A DNA stretch of 64,000 nt from Candidatus Brocadia sp. WS118 (GCA_007618135.1 PHFX01000007.1:1-64000); one strand, 5' to 3'; shown: positions 18,218 through 27,300, numbered from the stretch's first letter. Program-made: numbers and translations. The notes: a model not told the origin generated them from the sequence alone.

Positions 18218-19231
18218 ATGAGTTTTACTATTGAAACCCTCAAAGAACCCGATATAGAAGCAGCCGTAGCCATCTTCTGCTACATTATAGACGAATTACA
18301 TGCTAAGAGCCTTGAGGTTGAACGCCTGCACTTCAAGGAGATGTATCCTGCGGAAGACGTGAAAAATCGGCTTGGCGATAAAGACTGTATGTATCTCGTT
18401 GGCAAAGAGGTGGATAAAGTCGTGTCTTTTCTGTTTGCCTGGATTGCTGACGGCGTGGGTAATATTCACTGGATGGGTGTGGCGCCAGAATACAGGAAAA
18501 AAGGATACGGAGACAAACTCCTGGAAGAGGCCATTCAGAGATTTATCAAAAAGGGTTGTTATGAAGCCAAGCTGTTTACGTATCCTGCCGAAAAGGCAGC
18601 GTATGATCTTTTTCAAAAACACGGATTCAAAGAAACGGCTTTTGTTGACAGCAGGTTTTTTGGGGTAAATATTATCCTCATGGTACGCAAGATTACCCCG
18701 GTTCCTGAAGAACACCGTTTAAAAAGGATCGTCCTTGCGGGCGAAGCGGGGCAAGGGATAAAACTTATGGCGCATGCGATGGCAAATATCCTTGCAAAAT
18801 TAGGGAAAGAGGTGTCGCTCAATCTCGTTTATGACGCGGCAGTGCGCGGGGGTAATATTCGGGCAGAAATTGTTTATTCCGACGACCCTATTGACGTGCC
18901 CTTTTTTGAAGAGGCTGATATCGGCCTCCAGCTCTCGAAGACGCTCGATCTTACGGTACGGGCAAAGCTTATGCTCATTGAATCGTCTGCCTGCGATGCG
19001 GAGTGTAAACGGTGTGAACTCAGATGTCCTGCGAGCGACCGCATTCCCTTTGAGAAACTTGCTATAGAACAGTTTAGCAGCCCCATCTTTGTCAACATGA
19101 TTGCCCTGGGCAAGCTCTTAAGCAAGATCGGCATAAACATCGAGAAGGTAAATTTTGCCGCTGAATTTCCCTCGCAGTTCCTCAACGAAAATATTAAAGC
19201 GATCCGCTATGGGTATACGTACAAGGATTAG
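18218..19231 (+). CDS. Fusion: GNAT acetyltransferase + 2-oxoacid oxidoreductase gamma subunit
   Basis: Residues 1-155 form a GNAT N-acetyltransferase: WMGVAPEYRKKGYGDKLLEEA is the acetyl-CoA-binding R/QxxGxG/A loop region, followed by AAYDLFQKHGFKE. Residues 165-337 form the gamma domain of pyruvate/2-oxoacid:ferredoxin oxidoreductases (LAGEAGQGIKLMAHAMANIL, YDAAVRGGNIRAEIVYSD), with an unusual cysteine cluster CDAECKRCELRC near 265 that could bind metal or an Fe-S centre. Alpha and beta subunits are not in the window. The stop overlaps the fumarase alpha start by 23 bases, so they are translationally coupled. A chimera is unlikely, as the frame is continuous and both halves are intact. Confidence 0.85.
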   Translation: MSFTIETLKEPDIEAAVAIFCYIIDELHAKSLEVERLHFKEMYPAEDVKNRLGDKDCMYLVGKEVDKVVSFLFAWIADGVGNIHWMGVAPEYRKKGYGDKLLEEAIQRFIKKGCYEAKLFTYPAEKAAYDLFQKHGFKETAFVDSRFFGVNIILMVRKITPVPEEHRLKRIVLAGEAGQGIKLMAHAMANILAKLGKEVSLNLVYDAAVRGGNIRAEIVYSDDPIDVPFFEEADIGLQLSKTLDLTVRAKLMLIESSACDAECKRCELRCPASDRIPFEKLAIEQFSSPIFVNMIALGKLLSKIGINIEKVNFAAEFPSQFLNENIKAIRYGYTYKD

Positions 19232-20066
19232 TTCAGAGGAAATCGAGGAAAAGGTATCTCAGCTGTGCATGGATGCCAATTTCCATTTGCCTGATGACAT
19301 GCTTGGTGCATTGAGAGTTTCCGGTGAGAAAGAAGTATCCCCCGTTGCAAAGGAGGTATTCACGGATTTATTAGAGAACGCAAAGATTGCGCGTGAATAC
19401 CAGATGCCTGTCTGCCAGGATACGGGGGTTGCCGTTGTCTTTGCTGAATTGGGCGAGGACGTTGAGATCACCGGAGGCCGGTTGTATGATGCGATTCACG
19501 ACGGCGTACGCAAGGGATATAAAGAGGGTTTTTTAAGGAAATCTATGGTTATAAATCCCCTCAAACGTGTCAACACGGGTGATAATACCCCTGCCATTAT
19601 CCATACAGAACTTATTCCTGGGAATTATATAAAGATTACGTTTATGGCAAAGGGCGGGGGCTGTGAAAACATGAGCCGGATTGCCATGCTGACGCCGGCT
19701 GACGGCAGGGAAGGGGTAGTGAACTTTGTCGTAGAAACGGTAAGGATGGCGAAGGCCAATCCCTGTCCCCCCATTATGGTGGGTATCGGGATCGGCGGCA
19801 CCTTTGATTACGCGGCACTCCTTGCCAAAAAGTCACTCCTGAGACCTTTGGGAACAAAGCACCGCGACCCTGATACTGCCGCTCTGGAAAAGGAGATACT
19901 GGAAAGGGTGAATGATTTGGGTATCGGGGCTCAGGGGTTGGGTGGCAGGATTACTGCCCTTGGAGTTCATGTGGAATGGTTTCCCTGTCATATCGCCAGT
20001 CTTCCGGTGGCCGTTAATATCGATTGTCATGCACACCGGGTAAAGACAGTGGTATTGGGTATTTAA
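19209..20066 (+). CDS. fumA: Fumarate hydratase class I, alpha subunit
   Basis: Iron-sulfur hydratase subunit interconverting fumarate and malate (tartrate dehydratase family, two-subunit type). Three cysteines for the labile 4Fe-4S cluster are in MPVCQDTG (about 72), KGGGCENMS (about 155) and NPCPPIMVG (about 195). The ATG at 19209 lies inside the upstream fusion gene and gives the expected start GIRTRISSEEIEEKVSQL. A longer frame exists upstream but has no support. Together with the next gene and the upstream oxidoreductase gamma domain it suggests a central-carbon operon, reductive or oxidative TCA. Confidence 0.93.
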   Translation: MGIRTRISSEEIEEKVSQLCMDANFHLPDDMLGALRVSGEKEVSPVAKEVFTDLLENAKIAREYQMPVCQDTGVAVVFAELGEDVEITGGRLYDAIHDGVRKGYKEGFLRKSMVINPLKRVNTGDNTPAIIHTELIPGNYIKITFMAKGGGCENMSRIAMLTPADGREGVVNFVVETVRMAKANPCPPIMVGIGIGGTFDYAALLAKKSLLRPLGTKHRDPDTAALEKEILERVNDLGIGAQGLGGRITALGVHVEWFPCHIASLPVAVNIDCHAHRVKTVVLGI

Positions 20067-20157
20067 ACGCCTGTCAGCCTCTGTAAAGAATTCATAACAT
20101 GGATTTTTACCGATGAGAAATAACCATAAAGTTATTTAACCAGGTAGCCATCGTTTT

Positions 20158-20715
20158 ATGCCAGATATAATTCATCTAAAAACCCCTCTAACGGATGAGA
20201 AAATCGCAAGCCTCAGAATAGGAAGCAGGGTTCTGATAACCGGCATTATCTATACGGCCAGGGATGCGGCCCATAAACGGCTTGCAGAACTTGCCGATCA
20301 GGGTAAAAAACTGCCTTTTGATGTGCAGAATCAGATTATTTATTACGTGGGTCCGAGTCCGGCGCGACCCGGAAGGCCTATCGGGTCATGCGGTCCTACC
20401 ACGAGCTACCGGATGGACGTCTATACCCCAAAATTGCTGGCAATGGGGCTGAAGGCAACTATTGGCAAGGGTAATCGCTCTGAGAACGTCATTGAGGCAA
20501 TGAAACAGTACAAAGCGGTCTATTTCGTCGCAACCGGAGGCACAGCCGCCTTACTGGCAAAGAGCGTTCAAAAGGCGGATGTCATTGCGTATCAGGATTT
20601 GGGCGCTGAGGCTATTATGCGGCTTGAGGTGGTAGATTTTCCGGTCGTGGTTGCTAACGAGATCTACGGAAATGATTTATACAGGGAAGGAATTGCACAG
20701 TATAAAAGGGACTGA
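20158..20715 (+). CDS. fumB: Fumarate hydratase class I, beta subunit
   Basis: Partner of the alpha subunit; supplies the substrate-binding half of class I fumarase. LRIGSRVLITGIIYTARDAAHKRL (residues about 20-43), IIYYVGPSPARPGRPIGSCGPTTSYRMD and GKGNRSENVIEAMKQY are family landmarks. At 185 residues it has the usual length for the separate beta chain. The 91-base gap after alpha contains no hairpin with a T-run, so co-transcription is likely. Confidence 0.93.
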   Translation: MPDIIHLKTPLTDEKIASLRIGSRVLITGIIYTARDAAHKRLAELADQGKKLPFDVQNQIIYYVGPSPARPGRPIGSCGPTTSYRMDVYTPKLLAMGLKATIGKGNRSENVIEAMKQYKAVYFVATGGTAALLAKSVQKADVIAYQDLGAEAIMRLEVVDFPVVVANEIYGNDLYREGIAQYKRD

Positions 20716-20851
20716 AAATAAATCACCCGTCCTCGGTCTGTCTGGGAAAGTCCCTCGCCCCTCGTGGGAGATTACTGCTTGAAGGGTATGTTAAATGGAT
20801 ATCTACCCCCAACCCCCGCCAGCGCGGGGACATAATGGAATTCTTCTTATT

Positions 20852-20907
20852 GATAGGACAAATGCCCTGCTTGTTATTATGATGTCAACCGGGGCGGTTG
20901 ACCTACC
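20852..20907 (+). repeat. Double-hairpin interspersed repeat, copy 1 (divergent)
   Basis: About 56 bases related to GGTAGGACAAGCGTCCCCGC... followed by GTCAACCGGGGACGGTTGAC. This copy has a mutated first hairpin but an intact second one and the terminal CTACC. Four more copies occur in the window. Confidence 0.7.
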
Positions 20908-21014
20908 TTAAGGGTGGTACGGACAAGCTCAGCTTGTCTGTGACATCTTTGATAAAATGCGCGTTTTGGGTGCATCTTGAATATCATTAATATCAATTCT
21001 CATCAAATACTTCT

Positions 21015-22121
21015 ATGCAAAATCAAAGGGCCTGGTTAAAATGGGTCGTAATCGCATGCGGTTTGGCCTTCGGTATTCCGTTGGCCACCATCTTTATTAT
21101 TCCGGCATTTGTTTCTGAAGATTTTATACAACAAGAGGTTACCCGGGCTGTAGAAGATAATTTCAAATCTGTCCAACAAATCGGACCGGTTTCTTTTCAT
21201 TGGCCCAATAAAGTCAATATCTCATATCTCACGATCCAAAGAGAGGATCAGAGGTCAGATGCCCCGATACATCTTGAGGACATTCAGGGCACGTTTCAGG
21301 TGCTTCCGGCGCTGTGGAAAGAGATCGCCGTAAAGAAAATTTGTGTCCGTCAGATGAATTATGAAAACCGGTTGCTGGTAGAAGACCTCGTTACCGACAC
21401 CTTTTCTTTCAGAAATGGCATGCTTACTATCCATGCCCGTTTTAAGGCAAACGAAGGTCCTGCAACCGTACAGGGGGTAATTGACCTTCGTCAGAAAAGA
21501 CCGGCATTTGACCTCACGTTTGAGGCAAAGGGAGTTCATCTTACCCGGGATATCCCCATCGTTGACCTCATTCCCGTCTTTGTGGTAAAAGACGGTGATA
21601 TCGGGGGTGTGCTGAGCCTGAACGGCTCCCTGCAGGGCAATGGTCTGGGCAAGGAGATCGTAAATCAAGGGCTTGCTGCCAACGTGAAGCTTGAAGTAAA
21701 AGACGGGTACATCCGGGGTAATAAGGTCTTGTCCTCTCTCTTGGAAATGCTGGGAGAGCCAGACCGGTATTCGTTTGACTCTATGGATGCGGTAATTCAG
21801 GTCAGGGACGGCAAGATTTATACGCAAAAGATGGAGATGCAGGGTCCGCTGGCGAATATCACGGCATCGGGTACGGCTGAATTTGAAGGTGCGATCTCGT
21901 ACGATGCCCTGGTTCAACTTCACAAAGAACGGATGGGAAAGGGTATCGAAAAAATTGCAGGGCTTATTTTGGAACAGAATGCCGTGCCCATAGAGATACG
22001 GGGCACGACCAGAGACCCACAGGTTGCGGTAAAACTAAATAAAGAGAGCCTGGAGCATCTCTTCAAAGGTTTAGTGAACGACTTTTTACGTAACCCAAAA
22101 AAGGAAAAGAGGCATAATTAA
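21015..22121 (+). CDS. AsmA-like envelope protein
   Basis: One N-terminal membrane span (about 10-30) followed by a long periplasmic beta-rich region typical of AsmA/DUF748-type proteins that act in lipid transport or outer-membrane assembly. The C-terminal part has the repeated pattern DGDIGGVLSLNGSLQGNG, MDAVIQVRDGKIYTQKMEMQG, ITASGTAEFEGAISYDALVQ, characteristic of the AsmA C-terminal domain. Length 368 is short for full AsmA but normal for the smaller relatives. It overlaps nothing and ends 2 bases before the CvpA-family gene, so the two form an operon. Confidence 0.8.
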   Translation: MQNQRAWLKWVVIACGLAFGIPLATIFIIPAFVSEDFIQQEVTRAVEDNFKSVQQIGPVSFHWPNKVNISYLTIQREDQRSDAPIHLEDIQGTFQVLPALWKEIAVKKICVRQMNYENRLLVEDLVTDTFSFRNGMLTIHARFKANEGPATVQGVIDLRQKRPAFDLTFEAKGVHLTRDIPIVDLIPVFVVKDGDIGGVLSLNGSLQGNGLGKEIVNQGLAANVKLEVKDGYIRGNKVLSSLLEMLGEPDRYSFDSMDAVIQVRDGKIYTQKMEMQGPLANITASGTAEFEGAISYDALVQLHKERMGKGIEKIAGLILEQNAVPIEIRGTTRDPQVAVKLNKESLEHLFKGLVNDFLRNPKKEKRHN

Positions 22122-22123
22122 TC

Positions 22124-22690
22124 ATGCATTGGATTGACTATACCATTTTTGTTGCCTTGTTTTTTGCAACCGTTATGGGGCTTTCCAGCGGTCCGCTGCT
22201 GCAATTTCTCAGGATTGGCTGTCTCTTCATCTCTTTCTTTACGGCGCTGCTTTTTCACGATATCCTGAGTAATTTTCTGAAGGGCATTTTCACCGCTTCC
22301 ACGGCGGGCTTGCTGGGTTACCTTATCATTTTCGGAGTTGCATTCATGGCCACCTACATCCTCACAGACCTGATAAAAAAAATCATAGGGAAATGGGAAA
22401 TAGGGATGGGAATGCGGCTGTTGGGCGGCATGTTAGGGATTATCAAAGGACTCATCTTTTCCGGGGTGATCATTTATGGCATACTGATTTTTTGCAGCGA
22501 AACAACCTGTGAAACGGTTTATGCCTCAAAAGTTGCGACCCACATCGGGAAAGGAATGAAAAAGATCATCGCCGTCATTCCCGAAAATATTTCCAAAAAG
22601 TTTAAGGATTATGCAGAGGGCGTTAAGAAGAGGGATTTCCATAAAGATAAAGAGACAGACAAGGGAGAAGATTTTAAGTCGTCGTTGTGA
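22124..22690 (+). CDS. CvpA-family inner-membrane protein
   Basis: Four hydrophobic helices within the first 130 residues (IDYTIFVALFFATVMGLSSG, FLRIGCLFISFFTALLF, LLGYLIIFGVAFMATYIL, LLGGMLGIIKGLIFSGVI) and a charged cytoplasmic tail match the colicin V production (CvpA) family. The glycine-rich third segment with GxxxG is typical. Directly downstream of the AsmA-like gene, so the pair may act together in envelope homeostasis; this is inference. Confidence 0.82.
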   Translation: MHWIDYTIFVALFFATVMGLSSGPLLQFLRIGCLFISFFTALLFHDILSNFLKGIFTASTAGLLGYLIIFGVAFMATYILTDLIKKIIGKWEIGMGMRLLGGMLGIIKGLIFSGVIIYGILIFCSETTCETVYASKVATHIGKGMKKIIAVIPENISKKFKDYAEGVKKRDFHKDKETDKGEDFKSSL

Positions 22691-22772
22691 TGTGAGATAC
22701 CTTGTTGGTTGTTAAAGATTAAAGAGAAAGCATTCCCGTTTTTTTGCAACCGTAATGGGATTTGGAAAAAAT

Positions 22773-22805
22773 AACCCTGACAGGGTTCCAAACCCTGTCA
22801 GGGTT
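22773..22805. repeat. Perfect 15-bp inverted repeat
   Basis: AACCCTGACAGGGTT, CCA, AACCCTGTCAGGGTT: two arms pair over 15 bp with a 3-nt loop, and each arm is itself nearly palindromic. It lies in the gap after the CvpA gene without a clean T-run, so it is more like a small repeat element than a terminator. Confidence 0.7.
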
Positions 22806-22948
22806 AATCATGCAAGATATTTGCGATACAATATGTCAGCCGCGACAGGCAGGTGCGAATATTTACAAAAAATTGGGAATACCCCCGTTAAAGATTTTTC
22901 TTTACTACTGTGTTTAAATCTTAACGTACTCAGAAAGGAGGAGGCCAT

Positions 22949-23845
22949 ATGAAATGTGGAATCCAGCAGCAATTATTCAAGATATATACTATTGTGCTTT
23001 TTTTTGGAGTGTTGATTTCGATCTTCGTAGCGCCATATTTTACTTATGCGGACAATGTGGCTGAGCCGGCATCATCGCTGGAAGGGCAGGAACCAAAAGA
23101 AAAGTCAAAAGAACATGTGGTTAAGTCGGCACCATTTTGGGATTATTCAATCGAAATACCCTATGTTGAAAGGATCGAGGGAATTGCCTGGGACGGGAAA
23201 AATCTTTTTGCGTTAGATGGCGAAAAGAAAAAAATCCATCGTATCAATCCCATTTCAGGCCAGCTTGTACAATCAATTGTTCTGAACCAGAAGAAACTAA
23301 AAGGCTTAGCTTTTGATGGAAATGCGCTCTGGGTTGCCGATGAAGAGGAAAGAACCATGATTAAGATCGATCCGGTAAATGCAATGATTGTTAAGACCAT
23401 ACCAATGGAAATTCCAAAAGACAAAGGTTTTGATTCCATAGAGGGTATTGCTTGGGATGAGAAAAGTAAATGCCTCTGGGTTGCTATTTTCGCAGGATTT
23501 TCGAGTTCATTAAATCAGATTGATCCCGATACCGGAGAAATCAAGAGGAGCGTATTTGCTGATTGTTATCCCCGAGGTATTGCAACGGACGGAGAGCATC
23601 TCTGGACTATTTGTTACAACAGAAAGAATTATCCTTCAAGGATCGATAAGAGGAAAATACAAGGCAGTGATCATGAAATGTTCCGCTCGCGTGCATTAGT
23701 CAAAAAAGACATAAAAGCAGACGAACCCATTGGCCTTGTTTATGATGGCAAGCGTTTCTGGTATGGAGACAGAAAAACAAAGAGTGCCATAAGATTTACT
23801 CCGCGTTTCAAACAACATGTTATACCACCTGTTGAAAACAAATAG
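22949..23845 (+). CDS. Exported beta-propeller (NHL/YncE-like) protein
   Basis: A signal peptide (residues about 10-35, IVLFFGVLISIFVAPYFTYA) precedes repeated blades with the GIAWDGKNLFALDGEKKKIH, GLAFDGNALWVADEEERTM, GIAWDEKSKCLWVAIF and GIATDGEHLWTICYN pattern, about 45 residues apart: a propeller of roughly five to six blades, similar to glutamine-cyclotransferase-like or lactonase-like sheets. No catalytic residues are identifiable. GAAAGGAGGAGG precedes the ATG. It starts the short plus-strand pair with the caspase-fold lipoprotein that begins 30 bases after its stop, so a functional pairing is likely. Confidence 0.75.
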   Translation: MKCGIQQQLFKIYTIVLFFGVLISIFVAPYFTYADNVAEPASSLEGQEPKEKSKEHVVKSAPFWDYSIEIPYVERIEGIAWDGKNLFALDGEKKKIHRINPISGQLVQSIVLNQKKLKGLAFDGNALWVADEEERTMIKIDPVNAMIVKTIPMEIPKDKGFDSIEGIAWDEKSKCLWVAIFAGFSSSLNQIDPDTGEIKRSVFADCYPRGIATDGEHLWTICYNRKNYPSRIDKRKIQGSDHEMFRSRALVKKDIKADEPIGLVYDGKRFWYGDRKTKSAIRFTPRFKQHVIPPVENK

Positions 23846-23875
23846 TTGCAAATACCAAAAAAGGGAGAAAATACC

Positions 23876-24772
23876 ATGCAAAGATATTTAAAGAAATTTC
23901 AATGTGTCTTTATGATATGTTTTATTTTTTCCGGATGTTGTACGTTCAAAAACATAAATTATCCCGCCCCATCGGAACATAAGTATGCAATTTTGATCAG
24001 TGCTACCAAGGTTGGAATCCGTAACGAGTATGACTCCGAATTTTGGTATGATCTTGTATCGCAATACAGGATGTTGAGAGAACACGGATTTAGTGATCAA
24101 AATATTCATGTCCTGTATGGTGGCGGAGAAGACTTTGATCGCTGTAATTCCATAGAGTTGTTTGACAGGGAGATTACTGATAAGCCTGTTTCTACTAAAG
24201 AACAGATCGAAAATGAATTCAAAATTTTAGGAGAGAAGATAGAAGGCCGAGATGATCTGTTATATGTCTGGTGGACAGGACATGCGGTGGGAGGGGGCAC
24301 AGATACGTGTAATCTTTCTCTGGAAATCAGCACCAGCCCTACAGGAGAAGGGGTTAGCGATCAAGACTTATGCTCGTACATCTTTGACAATATTCATGAT
24401 TATGGGAAAATAATCCTTGCCGTCGAGACCTGTAATTCTGGAGGTGTAATTGACAATATGTATACTGTGGGTAATAGAACAGTCACCTTTGCAGCGTCAA
24501 CTTGTGAACAAAATTCTTATACTACTGAATCAACTTGTGATGACGTTCCTCATGCACGATTTAATTATGTACTAACAAACGCCTTGCGTCAGAAGGAGTG
24601 TGATTCAGTCATTGAATCAGAAGATCCCCTGGACGGTGATGATTATGTATCATTGTTGGAGGCATATCATTATATTACGGAAGAAATGCAGGGGTCAACC
24701 CTCCAAACCCCCCAGATGGGAGACCCTGATATACTAGCTACCGAAACCAATTTAGAAGAGGACGCGCCATAA
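23876..24772 (+). CDS. Caspase/legumain-fold lipoprotein
   Basis: Predicted outer-envelope cysteine peptidase of clan CD. With the start at 23876 (GGGAG before it) the signal ends at lipobox FSGC, making Cys21 the lipidated residue. H136 lies in VWWTGHAVGGG and C186 in KIILAVETCNSGGVIDN, the strand-His-Gly and strand-Cys pattern of C13/C14 peptidases; TCNSGG mirrors the caspase-fold Cys-x-Ser/Gly-Gly context. NHV-type strands KYAILISATKVG near 36 open the fold. Substrate and activation are unknown. It directly follows the beta-propeller gene. A second caspase-fold protein lies 7 kb away (31.2-33.2 kb). Confidence 0.78.
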   Translation: MQRYLKKFQCVFMICFIFSGCCTFKNINYPAPSEHKYAILISATKVGIRNEYDSEFWYDLVSQYRMLREHGFSDQNIHVLYGGGEDFDRCNSIELFDREITDKPVSTKEQIENEFKILGEKIEGRDDLLYVWWTGHAVGGGTDTCNLSLEISTSPTGEGVSDQDLCSYIFDNIHDYGKIILAVETCNSGGVIDNMYTVGNRTVTFAASTCEQNSYTTESTCDDVPHARFNYVLTNALRQKECDSVIESEDPLDGDDYVSLLEAYHYITEEMQGSTLQTPQMGDPDILATETNLEEDAP

Positions 24773-24816
24773 ATAGACCACATATGGATGAACCCGCCAA
24801 GCTTTGATATATGGCA

Positions 24817-24844
24817 GTAGGGGCGTATTGCAATACGCCCCTAC
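24817..24844. repeat. Perfect 28-base palindrome
   Basis: Centre GGGGCGTATTGCAATACGCC with GTA/TAC outer bases; perfectly self-complementary. The same core, with one changed outer base pair, occurs again at 46621-46648, which marks it as an interspersed repeat rather than a local operator. Confidence 0.75.
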
Positions 24845-24966
24845 CAACACAAATATTTTTTTCAACAGTCTCGTGGCTCGTACCTATGCTTCCATCCCTC
24901 GTTTTGAGACATGCATTCTTGACGGTAAATTATAGAAAGCCATCGCCTTCAGAATAACGAGTACTA

Positions 24967-25374
24967 TTACGGACGCATTCCAAAGTTCTGCGTTTCGGTT
25001 TCGCCATTACTTAGTGTTATGGATCTATTCTGCGTTGCAAAGCCACTAGCCGAGCATCGTAATGTATAGCCAGCTGGTATTACGGTAAACGAATAGGTTC
25101 CATTGGAGAGTCTATTTTGCGGACCATAATTAGTAGAACCAAGAAGTCTCATACTTGCACCAGGTATGACTGATTCAGCAGGGTCTTTTACACCATCCCC
25201 ATCCACATCGTTCCAAGCCAATCCTTGAACTATTGCAGATGGATGTGTACCTCCGCCTTTTATACAAATTCCATCCTGCATTTCGCACGTGCAACAACTC
25301 ATGGCGGAAACACTTGCTAAAACTAGTGCTGCCATTAACCCAAAAAAACGCACATAACTACTTCTTAAACTCAT
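24967..25374 (-). CDS. Lipoprotein with SdrD B-like domain
   Basis: Small surface or periplasmic lipoprotein. The signal peptide ends ASVSAMSC, so the first Cys of CCTC is probably lipidated. The rest is one SdrD B-type (prealbumin-like) beta sandwich: GLAWNDVDGDGVKDPAESV has the Ca-binding DxDxDG motif, followed by GTYSFTVIPAGYTL. Such domains are structural or adhesive. It has a GAGGAG site 8 bases before the ATG. It follows, on the same strand, the porin-like gene upstream with a 127-base gap. Confidence 0.82.
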   Translation of the reverse strand: MSLRSSYVRFFGLMAALVLASVSAMSCCTCEMQDGICIKGGGTHPSAIVQGLAWNDVDGDGVKDPAESVIPGASMRLLGSTNYGPQNRLSNGTYSFTVIPAGYTLRCSASGFATQNRSITLSNGETETQNFGMRP

Positions 25375-25501
25375 TTTTCTCCTCCTTTTGAAACTTTTTT
25401 AATGAAGGTGGGGTACATATCCCATGCCTTTTTTAGTTTAGGGTTTTAAGTTGCGAGTTATTTTTTTCTCTGTGTTCTCTGTGGCAAAAAGTCAAAAAAG
25501 A

Positions 25502-26857
25502 TCAGAAATAGACAATGACGGAGGCCAGAAACAGATGCTCGTTGAGATCAGAACTGGTTCCTACTGGTAAACCAAAGTCCTCGCCATCAACATCATTTGC
25601 CCACCGGAACTGATATGCAGCGTCAATACTGAACCTTTTAAAGGTAATGCCGCTGCCCACACTAACGCCATATACGTCTATAGGATCATCCAGGGATGGT
25701 CGGGGCTCATAAAAAAGTCCCCCACGCACGGGGATAATCATCTTTTGCCGGAATATCAGGTATTCTGTGCCAAACCTTACTGCATAGGTATCGTCAATGT
25801 CCCTGCCTGTCGATGCCCCTGCAATTGGGCGAGTTTTATCGCCGTTTTCTTCTTCCTGCTGAAACTCAGACCAATCAGTCCATGTCACATCCAGAGAAAA
25901 GGATAATGCATCATTGTACCGAAAACCTAATCCAGCGCCAAAGGACATAGGATAATCAATTTCCAGATGTGTCCTTACATGATCCGGGTCTATCGTAACC
26001 GGAATCCCATTGCGAACAAAACTCTGGTCTGTAATGCGGTCGACGTCTGCTGTATAGGGGGAATGATACACAGCGCCGAAGGTCAGAAGTTTTTCCTCCT
26101 TTTCCCATACATCCCATAACATGCCCGTCGACACATTGACTGCCTGAAAATTTTTAAATGTTAAATCTATATCTGACGTGCTTGTAACTGGAAACTTAGA
26201 ATTTATCGTTGAAGTTACCGTCCTCGTTTTTTCTTTCCATGCAAAGTCCCCAAAATATTCATCGGTATAGATATTTACTGCTACACCTATTGATAGTTTT
26301 GGTAAAACCTGCATGGCGATCGCAGGCGTCAGTGCGCCTATTCCACCTGTTGATCTAAAATCAACATCTACATTAGCTGCGAATAATGTACCCGGAGAAG
26401 ATATAAAATCATAATCAACATCTGTGTGAAAATCGTATTTTTGCTGGTAGTTCAAGGAGGCAACCAGGTTCTTCCCGAAGACCCTGAATGGATATGCAAC
26501 GCTGGCATAATTCAAATCGCCACGGGATACCGACTCGTTATCAAATGAAAATCCTGTTGATTCTCCTATATTGCCGGGGGGATCAAAATCCTGTTGTGTG
26601 GATAAGAAGGAGCCTACCAGAGAAAATTCAGGTCTCTCCAGTTGTGTCAAACCGCCGGGGTTCCATGATGCCGCCGTGGCATCGTCGGCAACGGCGATGA
26701 AGGCACCACCCATGCCTAATGCCCTGGCACCTGAACCGACGGGGAGCGGGACGGCACCAATCTGATTGCCTGAGCCCATCTGTGCAAAAGCAATTTGAGT
26801 TAACTGCTTGGCGATAAGTACAAACACCAATATGAAAAGAAGTATTTTCAATCTCAT
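25502..26857 (-). CDS. Outer-membrane porin, FadL/TodX (OMPP1) family
   Basis: Beta-barrel of 451 residues with a signal peptide (about 1-25, cleaved after IAFA). The mature N-terminus has the family signature VGSGARALGMGGAFIAVADDATAASWNPGGLTQL (residues about 40-75, quoted in parts). Alternating-residue strands run through to the C-terminal HLFLASVIVYF, ending in Phe as expected for BAM-assembled barrels. FadL relatives carry hydrophobic substrates across the outer membrane. It is oriented with the SdrD-like lipoprotein downstream and the S23-like gene upstream. Confidence 0.85.
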   Translation of the reverse strand: MRLKILLFILVFVLIAKQLTQIAFAQMGSGNQIGAVPLPVGSGARALGMGGAFIAVADDATAASWNPGGLTQLERPEFSLVGSFLSTQQDFDPPGNIGESTGFSFDNESVSRGDLNYASVAYPFRVFGKNLVASLNYQQKYDFHTDVDYDFISSPGTLFAANVDVDFRSTGGIGALTPAIAMQVLPKLSIGVAVNIYTDEYFGDFAWKEKTRTVTSTINSKFPVTSTSDIDLTFKNFQAVNVSTGMLWDVWEKEEKLLTFGAVYHSPYTADVDRITDQSFVRNGIPVTIDPDHVRTHLEIDYPMSFGAGLGFRYNDALSFSLDVTWTDWSEFQQEEENGDKTRPIAGASTGRDIDDTYAVRFGTEYLIFRQKMIIPVRGGLFYEPRPSLDDPIDVYGVSVGSGITFKRFSIDAAYQFRWANDVDGEDFGLPVGTSSDLNEHLFLASVIVYF

Positions 26858-26894
26858 ATTAACACCATTCGTGTTTAGGGTTTCGAGTTGCGAT

Positions 26895-27287
26895 TTACTT
26901 TTTGTATTTTTGACCTTTAATTTCTGTAGTGTTGAGATAGGTTATTAAGCCCTTGATCATTTTGCTGATATCATTTGAGAGATTATATAAGTTGTCAAAC
27001 ATTTCTTTGTTGATGTATTCCTGGTCTAACGCCCTGTATAACTGAGAACGGACTTCGCCAGAGGACCCTTTCGCTATACCAAGAAATTGAATAAATTCAC
27101 CTTTTCCGCCCCTTTCAAAACCTTCCGCAATGTTGTCCATAATTGATCCACTCGATCTGCGTATTTGACCTTTCAGGTCGTAATCTTTTGAAAATACTCC
27201 ATTATTCGTAATCGAGTAGATTTCTTTCGAAAGTTCTCTTGCCTTTTGCCAGACATCAACGTCCTCAAACTTTCTGATAGTAGCCAT
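26895..27287 (-). CDS. Four-helix bundle protein, S23 / rRNA intervening-sequence family
   Basis: The 130-residue protein matches the four-helix S23 family: FEDVDVWQKARELSKEIY at the start, GQIRRSSGSIMDNIAEGFERG in the middle (helix-capping SIxxNIAEG is diagnostic) and FLGIAKGSSGEVRSQLYRALD. First seen in 23S rRNA intervening sequences, but very often a lone gene in intergenic positions with unknown role, apparently mobile. Here it is flanked on its promoter side by a telomere-like tandem repeat and on the other side by a related TTAGGGTTT trace near 26875, consistent with the whole unit having been inserted between the porin and the next lipoprotein gene. Confidence 0.9.
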   Translation of the reverse strand: MATIRKFEDVDVWQKARELSKEIYSITNNGVFSKDYDLKGQIRRSSGSIMDNIAEGFERGGKGEFIQFLGIAKGSSGEVRSQLYRALDQEYINKEMFDNLYNLSNDISKMIKGLITYLNTTEIKGQKYKK

Positions 27288-27300
27288 ATCTCCTCAACTC

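Noticed and set aside
18218-19231. GNAT/gamma-domain fusion as an assembly chimera
   Set aside because: The reading frame is continuous, both domains are intact, and the downstream overlap with fumarase keeps operon logic.
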